From the NCBI GenBank assembly GCA_025617745.1, contig CM046864.1:28768199-28832198 (forward strand): a stretch of 64,000 nucleotides of DNA, read 5' to 3'. Positions 23,228 to 34,710 of the stretch are shown here, in pieces. Position 1 is the stretch's first letter. Each line of letters opens with the position of its first letter. The notes below the pieces were generated by a model. It worked only from the letters and a program-made list of their open reading frames with translations. It did no database searches and was not told the DNA's origin. Origin of the DNA: Heliocidaris erythrogramma. Its lineage: Eukaryota; Echinodermata; Echinoidea; Camarodonta; Echinometridae. A program made the translations under genes and the position numbers.

Positions 23228-23915
23228 AAGCATAGTAACAGCAGCGTTGAGAGGACTGGGAAGAAGCGGACATTTTTTCAAATCGGCAAAAAGTTTCGAA
23301 TATGTTCAAAATTTCTCGTCGATCATCCCGATCAGAATTTCCCCACTTTGAATCGTAAGGCAAGCGGGAAGAACGTATACTGACAGCGTACACACTACGG
23401 GATGAGCGCCCGGAGGTTATTTCTCGTTTAGGGTATCAGAAACAGGAAAATTCTGAAAAAAGTATCAAATTCACTATACTAGTGATTAGAACAATCTTTG
23501 GAAAGGGTAGGAAATTTGACAAATTTGAAAATGCACGATACAAAGAAAGATAACAGGGAAACGAGGAATCCAAAGAGGTTCTTTTCTAATCTTTCAATGA
23601 AAACATCATTCTGTAATGTATTCCAAAGTAAATATTTGTAATTAAAGTCTTCCTTTTTGGCCAAAAAATGGCCAAGAAGAATCAATCCTCGAATAGGGTG
23701 TACAATATGAATACTATATGCAAGATCTAAACAAAAATCCCTGTTAAGGATCTAAAAGTCAGAAAATTTTTGCGGGTTTCCTAGCTGAATAGGGTATCAA
23801 AAACCTCTCGACTTAAATCCTCGTTTAGGGTACTTTTCAGGGGGATGAGCGTATCAAGGTCTTTTTAAGACAACGGGACGTAAACTAGATACCGATGTGG
23901 TCCTAGCTACGCCAC
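23228..23915 (+). repeat. Duplicated block, copy 2, split by an insertion
   Basis: Copy 2 of the 22045 block, interrupted after GGGATGAGCG by the 433-bp insertion listed separately. The order of matching segments is the same as in copy 1. Confidence 0.72.
23409..23841. mobile_element. 433-bp insertion with 10-bp target duplication
   Basis: GGGATGAGCG occurs at 23399-23408 and again at 23842-23851, and the uninterrupted copy near 22191 reads GGGATGAGTG once. The insert shares TCGTTTAGGGTA near both ends (direct, 23422 and 23821). No frame of note. Confidence 0.7.
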
Positions 23916-24119
23916 TTGCCCTTTCGTCCCCGTGTGTTTTAATGCATAATTATTCAATTCTCCTATTTATTTTGCACAAATAATGATTTCCTTGTCAAAA
24001 GCTGTTTTTAGATACTGTTTTATTATATTTTCTACATCTTGGAGAAAAGAAAAACGAAAAAACCAGCAAGAGTACATTTTTCAAAAATGTCTAAAACGCC
24101 TGTTACAAAAGTCTACTCA

Positions 24120-24300
24120 ACACACCCATTCGAGGAAAGCCCCCCCCCCCCCCCCCGGTTGTCTCGAAGTGGCGCGTTCATTGAACTTCTCGCAGGGAAC
24201 GCGTCCATTCGAGATAACCGGGGGGCTTGTCTCGAAAGGGTGTGCCCGTTCCCGCTCCCGCAACCCACCCATTCGAGACAAGCCGTTATAGGATGGGGGT
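24120..24300. repeat. GC-rich cluster of CATTCGAGA/TCTCGAA motifs
   Basis: CCATTCGAG appears at about 24128, 24206 and 24268, alternating with TGTCTCGAA at about 24159 and 24228, plus a C run at 24140-24157. It forms several alternative small hairpins in an otherwise AT-rich area. Confidence 0.7.
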
Positions 24301-25035
24301 TGCATTTCCGGACACTTAACAAAAATCAGCCAAATCAGCCTGTCAATTTTGTCATCAGATTTTACGAAAAACATGCATCAAGTAACACTAAAACCAGCGA
24401 ATATTTGCAATTCACATGATTTTCAACCTATCCTGTGAAAGATTTGTGACAATTTGCATGAAAAAAAGTCCTAGACTTGTACAAGCTAGGCACATAATCT
24501 AAAATCCATTTGGTGCTACACCTACTTTGGCTAGTACCATAATGGTCTACCTATCATTTGGTCCAATTCCATTTAATCTACTAACCAGTTGTGCTGCGTA
24601 TCATTTAGTCTCACTGTCATATGGTCTAATGACCATTTGGTCTAATATCCAATTCGTCTAATAACCAGTTAGCCTACTTATCATTTGGTCTGATTTTTAT
24701 ATACATGTAGTCTAATGACCATAATTTTGATAGTTTGCATCGTACAGTACCGGGCATTTCAAGGGAAAGGAGTGGAAAAAATTGAATCTCTCAGGAAAGT
24801 CTTGAGAGTTGGGACATCCACTTTCCCATCAAATGCCACTTCTATCACTATATATTATATTGCAGGTATCTGTACAAGGAAAAAATAATTGCAGCGATCA
24901 TTTTCCGACGACAATATTCATATATATCATGCAAGACGACGCACTTGTCATATGCCTATTCAAAAAGACAACCTGTACTGATGGATTAGCTTCTTTTGTT
25001 CCCGGAGCATTTTTGTTGTTTTTATTCAACTAACT
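24301..25035. other. Non-coding, nothing recognised
   Basis: Contains loose variations of CATTTGGTCTAAT and AACCAGTT (24500-24700), perhaps a decayed short tandem repeat. No gene. Confidence 0.5.
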
Positions 25036-25173
25036 TTTTATGCCTCCGCCTACCGAAGGTGGTGCCGGAGGCATTATATTTTCACGTTGTCCGTCCGTCC
25101 GTCCCGCTTTCTCGTTCTCGCGATAACTCAATAACCACATGAGGTCTGAACTTCAAACTTGGTGCTATAGTAT
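25036..25173 (+). repeat. GTCCGTCC repeat array 1, part a
   Basis: Starts with a hairpin (ATGCCTCCG...CGGAGGCAT) and then GTCCGTCCGTCCGTCC, followed by the ~160-bp unit core (CGATAACTCAATAACCAC, CTTCAAACTTGGTGCT). The unit is cut at CTATAGTAT by the foldback and resumes at 31393. The hairpin plus core-repeat design recalls Helitron-like pearl elements; that link is inference. Confidence 0.85.
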
Positions 25174-25317
25174 TCCATGGGCCAGAAACCGAAAAGGTCC
25201 CCCCCCCCCCCCCCTTAGGCACAATTTTAAATGATGTTTTTCTGTTAGCTAGGACCCTCAGCTCTCAGAATCTGCTTGTTTGCCATAAAGTTGGTGGTGG
25301 GTGTGGCCACCAGGGCC

Positions 25318-27110
25318 GTTACCATGGTAACGGATCAAGAAAAATATGAATTTTAGGAAAAGTCATATAATTCCAATTCACGAATCTAAAAATACTTGGT
25401 AAGCATCCTAATATATGTATTTTAAGGTGCCCAATCGATTGCAACCATAATCAGAGCCATTTAAAGTCATGGGCGTGTCCAAAAATGGCCGTTACTATGG
25501 AAACGGTACCATAAAAAGCGGGTATTTTTGACAACTTTCTAAACTTATAAATATGAAATAGCCAAAAAGGTGTATGCACAAGCCTAAAGTATGTTTTTCT
25601 ATTAGCTAGGACCCTCAGCTATCATAATCTGCCTATTTCATGTACAGTTGGTGGTGGGTGTGGCCTGTAGGACCGTTACTATGGTAACACATCAAAAATA
25701 CTGGATTCTTAGAAAATACTGCATCTTTGTAATTCAATAGCTATAAAATATATGGTAAGTATCCTATTATGTGTATTTCAAGCTGCCTGATAGATTGCAA
25801 TCACAATCTGAGCCATTTAAAGTCATGGGCGTGTCAAAAAAGGCCGTTGCTATGGAAACGGTCCAACAAAAAGCTATTATTTGTGAAAAAAATCTATAAC
25901 TAACCATTACAAAATAGAAAGAAAAAAGTGTCTGCACAGTCTTTGATATTGTTTTTATATTAGTTATGACCCTCAGCTATCATAATTTGATTGTTTGACA
26001 TCAAGGTGGTGGTGGGCGTGGCCGCTAGGGCCGTTACCATGGTAACACATAGCGAAATACTGGAATTTAGAAAATACCGTATATTGGTCATTTAGCAGCA
26101 TAAAATATATGGTAAGGCCTCTAATATATGTATTTCAAGCTTCCCCACTGATTCCAACCACAATTTGAGTCATTTGAAGTCATGGGCGTGTAAAAAAGGG
26201 CCGTTGCTATGGAAACGGTCCCACAAAATGCTGATATTTGTGGAAAATATCTACGATTTATCAATACAAAATAGAAAACAACTGTCTGCACAATCTTAAA
26301 TCATGTTTTTTTGTTAGCTGGGACCTTCAGCCCTCATATTCTCCCTATTTTAAATAAATTTGGTAGTGGGCGTGACCACTAGGGTTGTTACCATGGTAAC
26401 ACACCAAGGAATTGAATTTTAGAAAATACTATATATCTGTAATTCAACATCACAAAAACAAATTGTACCCATATATCTATATGTATTTTGGGGTGCCCGT
26501 TTGATTGCAAGTAGAATCAGAGTCATTGGAAGTCACCGTCATGTCAAAACATGGCTGTTGCTATGGAAACAGTATGATAAAAATTGAAAATTTCAACACA
26601 AGACAAAGAACAAGTGTATGTACAGCCTAAAATGGTGTTTATCTGTCAGCTATCATAATCGAAAGCTTCCTAGTAGCCACAAAGTTGGTTGTGGGTGAGA
26701 CTGTCAAGGTAGCTACCATGGTAAGGCACCAAAAAACAAGAGTTTTAGAATAATAGATAATAATAAATGTATCTTACTTACCCAGGATAACCACATTAGT
26801 AATATTACTGCCCTGCAACTATCATTGCCTTGTACACATTTCATACATCTGGGTCAAGCAAAACAAATGTGGGCAAAACATCTTGCCCAGTGATCAAGGA
26901 TCGAATCCAAGAGCTCTCGTATGAGAGTGAAAGGCTTTCACCAATATACCACAGTGCTTCCACCATGTATTTGTAATGTAACGAAGTACAATGTAGGCAT
27001 CTAATTATACACAATTGAAGCTGCGCCTTTAATTGCAATCAAAAGCCGGATTAGTTTAGGTCAGTCATATAAAAATATGCCGTTGCTAAAGGAAAAGAAT
27101 GATAAGAAAG
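25318..27110 (+). repeat. Left-arm tandem units of the foldback (~355 bp)
   Basis: The palindrome recurs near 25318, 25674, 26033, 26387 and 26711, that is every 354-359 bases for the first four. The second motif recurs near 25492, 25850, 26207 and 26566, with a weaker form near 27078. Units become more diverged toward the centre. Confidence 0.88.
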
Positions 27111-27680
27111 TTAATATTGATTTTTAAGAAAGGGATATTTATGTATCTAAATAATGAATTATAAACAAGTGCAACTGTCCTATTGGTTCAAATCCAGATC
27201 AAGGCCTCATCAATCAAGATCATGCCTGGTAGGACACTTGCTATGACAAACGAAGATGCAAATGTTCAAATAGATATGCAAAGCTTCTGAAAATTCATTG
27301 TATTTATAAGCCAATTCATATTGAAATGGTACCACTGTACTTAGAGATACTCTCATCTACTGTGTTGTCGCATTACAGTATTAACTTTGACCACTTGGTA
27401 GGTGTTGTACTGTGGCTGTGAGCACCAAAAGCATATCTTTAAAATATTGGCATTTCAGAAAGTGGCATTGTTTTAGTTTAACATTATTTTAAAACAATAT
27501 AACAGTATAGACATGCTAGATATCTTCATTGCAAGCAGCCTGAATGATTGCATTGAAAATGTTAATCATTTATTCCCAATGATCATATCCAAATATGGTC
27601 GCTGCTAAGGCAGATTATGATCGAGAAATCTATATTTAGAAAGATAGTGGCATATTTCTGTGATTTCACAACACGAAAGA

Positions 27681-29279
27681 TAGTGTTAGTGATGATATAT
27701 TTTTATAAAGTTAATTTCTGACTGTACTGCTAACTGCAATTAATGTGTCGGTTTTGAGTTCACGGTCATCTGTGAAATGATAATTGAGGTACATACGTGT
27801 CCACACCCAGTTGACATGAGTGAGAGCTACTTGTATTCCACTTTGCCCCTTCAAGGAGTTTTATAAATGGATGTCATTAGGAATCAGAAGTTAGCAACCT
27901 TGGGATAGAGGTACGGAACATTTTCAGCAGAATTCCTCTTGCAGCAACACCCACTACTTTGGATGAGGTTGAGGATTACCCATCAATTAGAGTTATCATG
28001 AAGAACAGATACAATAAAGGCATTGACAGACTTCAGAATTACATACCAAACTATACTAAGTAAATTTGAATTCCCTCTAGGGTGAAGTGAGGATTCACTC
28101 ATCTTCATCCTAACCATAGAGACATTACTCAAGTATTGCAAAAATGTATTCTCTTCTAACATAGTGGTGGAGGTATAGATGACACCTATATCTCCATCCT
28201 GAGTTCTGACTTTATTCTGCCAAACCAAACCGGGGGAGGGTTGGATAATCTCCTCACCATGACCTTCTTAGCGTGTGATTCAAGCCAGATAAGAGTGCCT
28301 CACCATATCAGACTTGTAAGAAAGTCAACCAAGTTTTAATAAGAGAATACTCAGTTCAAGTAAGGCTGCAGAACGCCTTAAAGCTGTAAAAGATAGATAG
28401 ACAAACCCGCTGGTGTTCACTAATTTCACAATATTATGGACTTAGCCACTAAACTCTGCCAAAAATATACCCCCATCCTTTATCCAACTTAAGGCAAGAT
28501 AGTATTAGAGGAACAATCTCACAAACTATTGGTCATATCTCCTCTAAAGCCAAAAGAACTGCAGCTTACCTGTAAAGGGCAACCAATATGTAAACTTATA
28601 GGTCTTATGGTCCCCAACACATCAAGTCCATGGCTAATATACATGTACCCCAATCATGCAAGTCATGAGAATGTGAGCTGCAATTGCACCACAGGCCTTC
28701 CCAGTGACAATTTTGAATACCTTCTAGCAAATATAAAAAACTCCAGGCAGGTATCAACACTTTAATCCTGGACTTGATCTATGATGAGGCACCCAAAAAT
28801 TCAATTCTTTGGCCCTGTTTCTGATGAAGTCCAAATCCTAGACCACCTTGGCCATGCTGTTAATCCTTAATGAACATGCAGATTTCTTATGGGTAGGATT
28901 AGGGGAAAATATGCTAAATTCTATTCCAATCCTCTCAGATTTATTTCAAGTAGACAGGTTTAGCTACAGACCGACAAGTTTATCATCTTATGAATATATT
29001 AGGTTCTGTGACTGAGGTGAATCCATCTATTAAGCCTCCATTGCCTCCCTCCCAACGCCAAGGCATAGAGGTGGAAGCATAACTACTCAAGTACAGCTAA
29101 CCAGTTAGGATCAGCTGTTGTTACTGCAACGGTCCCCCACATGGACACCCACATCTTGCCCGGAGCTATCCCAACACGCGAACAATTAAAAATGTCTTTG
29201 CAACATAATTGCTGCTATGTAATAACAAAAATCTGTCATCTTTTTTTTTTAATTGCTCAGTTTTCATATTAATACTAGC
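27681..29279. other. Central unpaired region of the 6.2-kb foldback
   Basis: About 1.6 kb that does not pair between arms. Frames are short (78-81 codons) and match no transposase I know. It may be filler or a decayed gene. Confidence 0.5.
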
Positions 29280-29654
29280 ATGACAACGACCCTGTTTTGA
29301 CATTACTATGGCCTTAAGTGATTTGGATTATGACTGTAATAACTCTGGCAGTTTATGATATATCAAGACCAATATTTTGTGTTTTCTATTGTTGAAACAG
29401 AATATATATATGTAATTTTCAAACAATTTCCAATATTTTGATGGTGCGTTGCCATAGTAATGGGGCTGGTGCTCACACCCACCATCGGCGTCAGTTTGAG
29501 ACCAAATGGATAATAAGAATTATAATCGTGTACCTGACTGTGACCTTGAAAGCACACCAAAAAATTGCACTCAAAAGAGCTGCATGAAATAGATGAAATG
29601 CATACTAAATACTTTCACGTTGTTGAATTACAGTCATATATGTTATTTCCTATC

Positions 29655-31250
29655 TTATTACCATGGTAACAGCCCTAGTGGTCGCCCAGTATCCACCTTT
29701 GTGGCAGTCAGGGAGGATATGATATCCAGGGTCCTAGCTAACGTACAGGGGGAAAAAACATCATTTCAGGTTGTGGAGACCCTTACTTTAAAGTGTATTG
29801 GATAGTTACATATTTTTTCACTACTATTTATAAATCCACCATAACATTTCTATAGCAACAACCATGTTTTGACATGACGGTGACTTCCAATGACTCAGAT
29901 TTAGCTGACAGATAAACACCATTTGAGGGTGTACATACACATGTTCTTTGTTTTGTGTTGATTAGTTACAGAAATATTCAATTTTTATCATACTGTTTCT
30001 ATAGCAACAGCCATGTTTTGACATGACGGTGCCTTTCAATGTCTCTGATTCTACTTGCAATCAAACGGGCACCCCAAAATACATATAGTTAGATGGTTAC
30101 AATTTGTTTTTGTGATGTTAAATTACAGATATATAGTATTTTCTAAAATTCAATTCATTGGTGTGTTACCATGGTAACAACCCTAGTGGTCACGCCCACG
30201 ACCAACTTTATGTAAAATAGGAAGAATATGAGAGCTGAGGGTCCTACCTAACAGAAAAACATGATTTAAGATTGTGCAGACAGTTGTTTTCTTTTTTGTA
30301 TTGATAAATCATAGATATTTTCCACAAATAGCAGCATTTTGTGGGACCGTTTCCATAGCAACGGCCCTTTTATACACGCCCATGACTTGAAATGACTCAG
30401 ATTGTGGTTGGAATCAGTGGGGCAGATTAAAATACATATATTAGAGTCCTTACCATGTATATTTCATGCTGCTAAATGACAAATATACGGTATTTTCTAA
30501 ATACCAGTATTTCGTTATGTTACCATGGTAACGGCCCTAGCGGCCACGCCCACCATGAACTCTATGGAAAACAGGCAGATTATGAGAGCTGAGGGTCCTA
30601 GCTAACAGAAAAACATGATTTAAGATTGTGCAGACAGTTGTTTTCTATTTTGTATTGATAAATCATAGATATTTTACACAAATATAAGCATTTTGTGGGA
30701 CCGTTTCCATAGCAACGGCCCTTTTTTACATGCCCATGACTTCAAATGGCTCAGATTGTAGTTGGAGTCAGTGGGGCAGGTTGAAATACATATATTAGAG
30801 GCCTTACCATATATTTTATGCTGTTAAATGACAAATATACAGTATTTTCTAAATTCCAGTATTTCGTTATGTGTTGCCATGGTAACGGCCCTAGCGGCCA
30901 CGCCCACCATGAACTCTATGGAAAACAGGCAGATTATGAGAGCTGAGGGTCCTAGCTAACAGAAAAATATAATCTAAGATTGTGTAGACACCTCTCTGTC
31001 TATTTTATACTGATAAGTTTAGATATTTTTCCAAAATATAAACTTTTTATGTTAACGTTTCCATAGTAACGGCCATTTTTTGACATGACCGTGACCTCAA
31101 ATGACCTAGATTTTGGTTTCAATCAATCAGGAAACTCAAAATACATATATTTAGATGCTTACCAGTCATTTTTCAAATTTCTGAATTAGAAATATTAGGT
31201 ATTTTAGTAAATTCCTATATTTCCTTGATGCGTTGCCATGGTAACGGCCC
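29655..31250 (-). repeat. Right-arm tandem units of the foldback
   Basis: The inverted counterpart of the left arm: palindromes near 29655 (one mismatch), 30165, 30519, 30873 and 31234, and GTTTCCATAGCAAC-type motifs near 29850, 29996, 30350, 30705 and 31060. Spacing of the outer four palindromes is 354-361 bases. Confidence 0.88.
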
Positions 31251-31392
31251 TGGTGGCCACACCCACCACTAACTCTTTGGCAAACAGGCAGATTCTGATA
31301 GCCTAGGGTCCTAGCTACCAGGAAAACATCACAAAAAAATGTGCCTAAGGGGGGGGGGGGGGGGGGGAGGGGGGTCTACGTTGGCCCATAGA

Positions 31393-31488
31393 CTATAGTA
31401 TGTATCCCCATAGGAAGACGATCTGAGTAAATTTTGGGGTATGTAGGTCAAAGGTCACAGGTCAATTTCTGAAATTGCAGGTGTTAGC
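31393..31488 (+). repeat. GTCCGTCC repeat array 1, part b
   Basis: Continues the unit broken at 25173 (CTATAGTATGTATC.CCATAGGAAGACGAT) and carries a perfect AGGTCAAAGGTCA at 31445-31457. It is then cut by the LINE after AGGTGTTAGCC. Confidence 0.85.
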
Positions 31489-32511
31489 CACTACTATGGA
31501 GTCCGTGGTAAAGCCCATAACTGGATTAAGGATTTCCTCACTGGTCGCTCTCAAAGGGTTCTACTCAATGGTTGCACTTCTCACACCTCTCCTGTCCTCT
31601 CGGGCGTTCCGCAAGGCAGCGTCGTCGGACCTCTTCTCTTCCTTCTCTTCATCAACGATCTTCCTGACTGCATATCACCCAAGTCCACGGCAAGATTGTT
31701 CGCAGACGACTGCATCCTGTACAGGACGGTGAAGAGTGAGGAAGATGCCCAGAGCCTTCAAAAAGACCTAGACAACCTCCAGGAATGGGAAAAAGACTGG
31801 CTGATGCACTTCCACCCGCAGAAATGCCACATCATGCATGTCTCTAACAAAAGGAAAATGTCTCAGACATCCTTTCCTTACTTCATCCAGGGAGAGCAGC
31901 TACAAGAAACAGATTCTGTAAAATACTTGGGTGTCAACATACAGAGTAACCTGAAATGGAATCACCATGTACATGTGACAACCAAGAAAGCCAACTCAGT
32001 TCGAGGCTTCCTGCAGAGAAACGTGAGAGCCTGCCCTCCGAAGACAAAGGCATTACTCTACAAGACCTTGGTACGCCCTGTGATGGAGTATTCTGCAACG
32101 GTATGGGACCCATCTACCCAAGAGAACATTAGAAAGGTGGAAATGGTTCAACGTCGATATGCCCGCTTTGTCCTGGGTGACTATCGGCGCACAAGCAGCG
32201 TAGCCACCATGCTGAAACATCTTCACTGGATAAGTCTACAAGAGAGGAGGGCGCAACAGAAAGTGTACATGGTCTACAGCATTCTTCATGGTTTGGTTGA
32301 TCTCCCTGTCACCAACTTCATCCCAGTTGCTGGCCCACAGACCCGCGGGAACCCACATAAGTTCAGGGTTCCCTTTGCTAGAACTCACCTGTACCAAACA
32401 ACGTTCTACCCAGACGCTATCAGACTGTGGAATTCCCTGCCACCTGCTGTTGTCAACTGCACCTCCTTGGAGCTCTTCAAGCAGAAGGTGCAACATGTGA
32501 AGCTCCGTTGA
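31489..32511 (+). CDS. LINE reverse transcriptase, C-terminal 340 residues
   Basis: The open frame begins HYYGVRGKAHNWIKDFLTGR and contains the RT motifs SGVPQGSVVGPLLFLLFIND and FADDCILY (the catalytic FADD box), then a thumb region with VKYLGV, LYKTLVRPVMEYSATVWDP and the terminal RLWNSLPPAVVN...LFKQKVQ. These are characteristic of jockey/CR1-group LINEs. The palm before the SGVPQGS motif, the endonuclease and ORF1 are missing because of 5' truncation. No start codon is expected; the first leucine-type start in this frame is at 31696. No internal stop is seen, so the copy is fairly recent. Stop TGA at 32509-32511. Confidence 0.92.
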   Translation, partial: HYYGVRGKAHNWIKDFLTGRSQRVLLNGCTSHTSPVLSGVPQGSVVGPLLFLLFINDLPDCISPKSTARLFADDCILYRTVKSEEDAQSLQKDLDNLQEWEKDWLMHFHPQKCHIMHVSNKRKMSQTSFPYFIQGEQLQETDSVKYLGVNIQSNLKWNHHVHVTTKKANSVRGFLQRNVRACPPKTKALLYKTLVRPVMEYSATVWDPSTQENIRKVEMVQRRYARFVLGDYRRTSSVATMLKHLHWISLQERRAQQKVYMVYSILHGLVDLPVTNFIPVAGPQTRGNPHKFRVPFARTHLYQTTFYPDAIRLWNSLPPAVVNCTSLELFKQKVQHVKLR

Positions 32512-32668
32512 GCTTCAGGACTGTTTTTTAGCTGCACATAGTTTGATTGTAGAGCAATTTTTACTTGCACTGTACACTCGGCACTCGACAAGCACAAGGT
32601 ACGATAATACGCCAGCGGCGGTCTGTACCAGACTGGAAGAAGATTTTTTTAGAAGAAGAAGAAGAACG
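31489..32668 (+). mobile_element. 5'-truncated non-LTR retrotransposon (CR1/jockey-like)
   Basis: Begins in the middle of a reverse transcriptase gene, ends with ~150 bases of 3' UTR and an (AGA)n tail (AGAAGAAGAAGAAGAA at about 32652). It is inserted in a GTCCG repeat unit, which resumes with GCGATATCTCAAACACCA. Truncation at the 5' end and a simple-repeat tail are standard for target-primed LINE insertion. No clear target duplication seen. Confidence 0.9.
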
Positions 32669-32990
32669 CGATATCTCAAACACCATTGAGGTATAAACTT
32701 CAAACATGGTACTGTATGTATCACCATAGAAAGACGATCTAATTAGATTTTGGGATACGTAGGTCAAAGGTCAAAGGTCATAGAGGTCAATTATGAAATT
32801 GCAGGTTTTAGCCTTGTTAACGTTATATCTTAAGAACCATTTGATTCATTAACTTCAAACTTGGAACTAGTATGCATCACCATAGTGAGACAAACTGATT
32901 AGATTTTTGTTCACGTAGGTCAAAGATGACAGGTCAAAGAGGTCATTATACAGATGTATGTGAAATTATTTTTTTTTACCTTTGTTAACA
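32669..32990 (+). repeat. GTCCGTCC repeat array 1, part c
   Basis: About two units (CACCATTGAGGTATAAACTT; CACCATAG.AAGACGATCT) with three direct half-sites AGGTCA at 32761-32780 separated by single A bases. Confidence 0.85.
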
Positions 32991-34129
32991 CCATTCGACC
33001 ACTCGCGAAATTTTCATGAACGCAAACATTTCTGGTATTTAGTTAGGTATTTAGTTAGGTACACAGACGGTTCCTCATAGGAAATAGTGTTCACTTTTAT
33101 TTCAACATGGATTCCTATGCACAATTTAATGCTGAAAACGATGGCATCGACTGATTTTTGATAAAAAAGTGCCCAAAGTGCCCAAATTTTATGTTTTAGT
33201 GGGCCACCATTGGTTTTATGCATTTCAGAGCCAACCTTGGACCTAGAAAAAGTTCGCTTGGTGTTGAAAACCCACTATAAATAGTAAAATGGAATATGGT
33301 AGTGGTTCAGACCCACCAAAGACCTCAGGGGCCCAGCATTTGTTCCAAAAGGGCCCAAAGGACCAGTTACTCACGAGAGTCGAAAAGTGTGCTTTAAATG
33401 ATTTTCTTGAGGTAATAGAAGCTCAGTAAATGGCTATTTTGATATCGAAATACAATGATACATTGCGGGTATGATAATATGGTGGCCAAATAATGTGTCA
33501 GATGCCCAAATTCTGATTTTAGAGGGCCAAATGTAACATAAGTGATTATAGAGCATTAAACTATAGCGGCATGACATATTTTCTTTCTATAGATATTTGA
33601 AATTGTGTGCTACAAATAGTATTTATGAAATCAATCGAGATTACATCATTTTGGGGCACCTGAAAGGACATGAGAGCCCTGAACCTCTTTATTACGGCTC
33701 AATTGAAAATGCATTAAAAATCATATAATTCACTTACTAACATACCAAAACATACGCATGATACATGATAAGCCGAACTTACTGGTGATAGTCATTTATA
33801 ATGAATAATACACGGTGGGCAACTACAGCTTCCAATAAAAAGGTTTCAGGCCCATTTTCGTAAATAAGGGCCCATCAAAGGAACCATAGTCTTGCTTAAA
33901 TAATGCAGTGAACTTTAAGAATACTGTTCTCTAAAGTGATCTCAGTGAAAAGAAGTGTGTACAAAGCACCATAGTTCGAAATTTCAGCATTCCAGCATAA
34001 TATTTGAGTGCTGTATTAAAGTTTGAAAACACCTTTCTAGCGAATATGACAGGATTTGTTAAACATTCCAATACGTAGCTTTTTGTGTGCCTCAATAAAG
34101 AAAAAGGGCAAGGAATTTATGTAAATTCA

Positions 34130-34695
34130 AAGTTGTTAGCTTTCTATTTACACCGTCGTAGCCAGGATTTTTTTTGGTGGGGGGGGGGGGGGGGGGGGGG
34201 GGGGGTTGGGAGGCATAGGGGGGGGGGTGCGGGACCGGGGTGGTTCGATCTCCCGAGCGGAGCGCGGAAGCTTTGGCATCTCTTCAAATCGAGAGTGAAT
34301 ATTTCCACTTGTCGATAAATATTATTGCTGTTTTGATACCCTGTTTGATTTAGCTTTGATATAAGTACTGCTGGAACTCAGTCATGATAAACGTTTTCAC
34401 ACTCATACAAATAAATACTTACTTTTCTTTTCTTCTTTTGCGCTTTATATTGAGATCTTAGCATTTTTATCAGCGTGTTTATCTAGGCCTTTGTCTATGA
34501 GGGGATCTGAAATCAACAATTCTCTGTATTTTTACTGAATGGAATAGATCAACTGCCTAAATGTCTCGATGTGAACAGATGCCAAAGCCCCTCCCGCACC
34601 CCCCCCCCCCCCCAAGGGTGCGATCCGACCACCCCTCCCTAAATAAAATCCTGGCTACGAGAGTGTAAACAGAAAGCTTTAAACAACTTCCCCTG
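34130..34695. mobile_element. Poly-G/poly-C MITE nested in the foldback left arm
   Basis: The ends AGTTGTTAGCTTTCTATTTACAC and its imperfect complement before 34695, with the shared TCGTAGCCAGGAT, enclose a G run (34179-34206) and a C run (34599-34613). The right arm of the foldback passes uninterrupted from GAATTATG to TTCGGTG, where the left arm has this insert. Related fragments with CCTGGCTACGCCAC occur at 57600-57690. Confidence 0.82.
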
Positions 34696-34710
34696 AACAT
34701 AATTCGGTGC

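Larger units (their letters stand above)
25174..31392. mobile_element. 6.2-kb foldback transposon with ~355-bp unit arms
   Basis: The ends are TCCATGGGCCA and, on the other strand, TCTATGGGCCA. They are flanked by the exact 9-bp duplication CTATAGTAT (25165-25173 and 31393-31401). Arms run to about 27680 on the left and from about 29280 on the right. Each arm is a tandem array of ~355-bp units carrying a GTTACCATGGTAAC palindrome, a GTTGCTATGGAAAC motif, a GTGGGCGTGGCC block and a GACCCTCAGCT block. C and G runs sit just inside the two ends. The 9-bp duplication and long inverted repeats resemble Mutator-like or foldback elements. No transposase was recognised. Confidence 0.93.
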
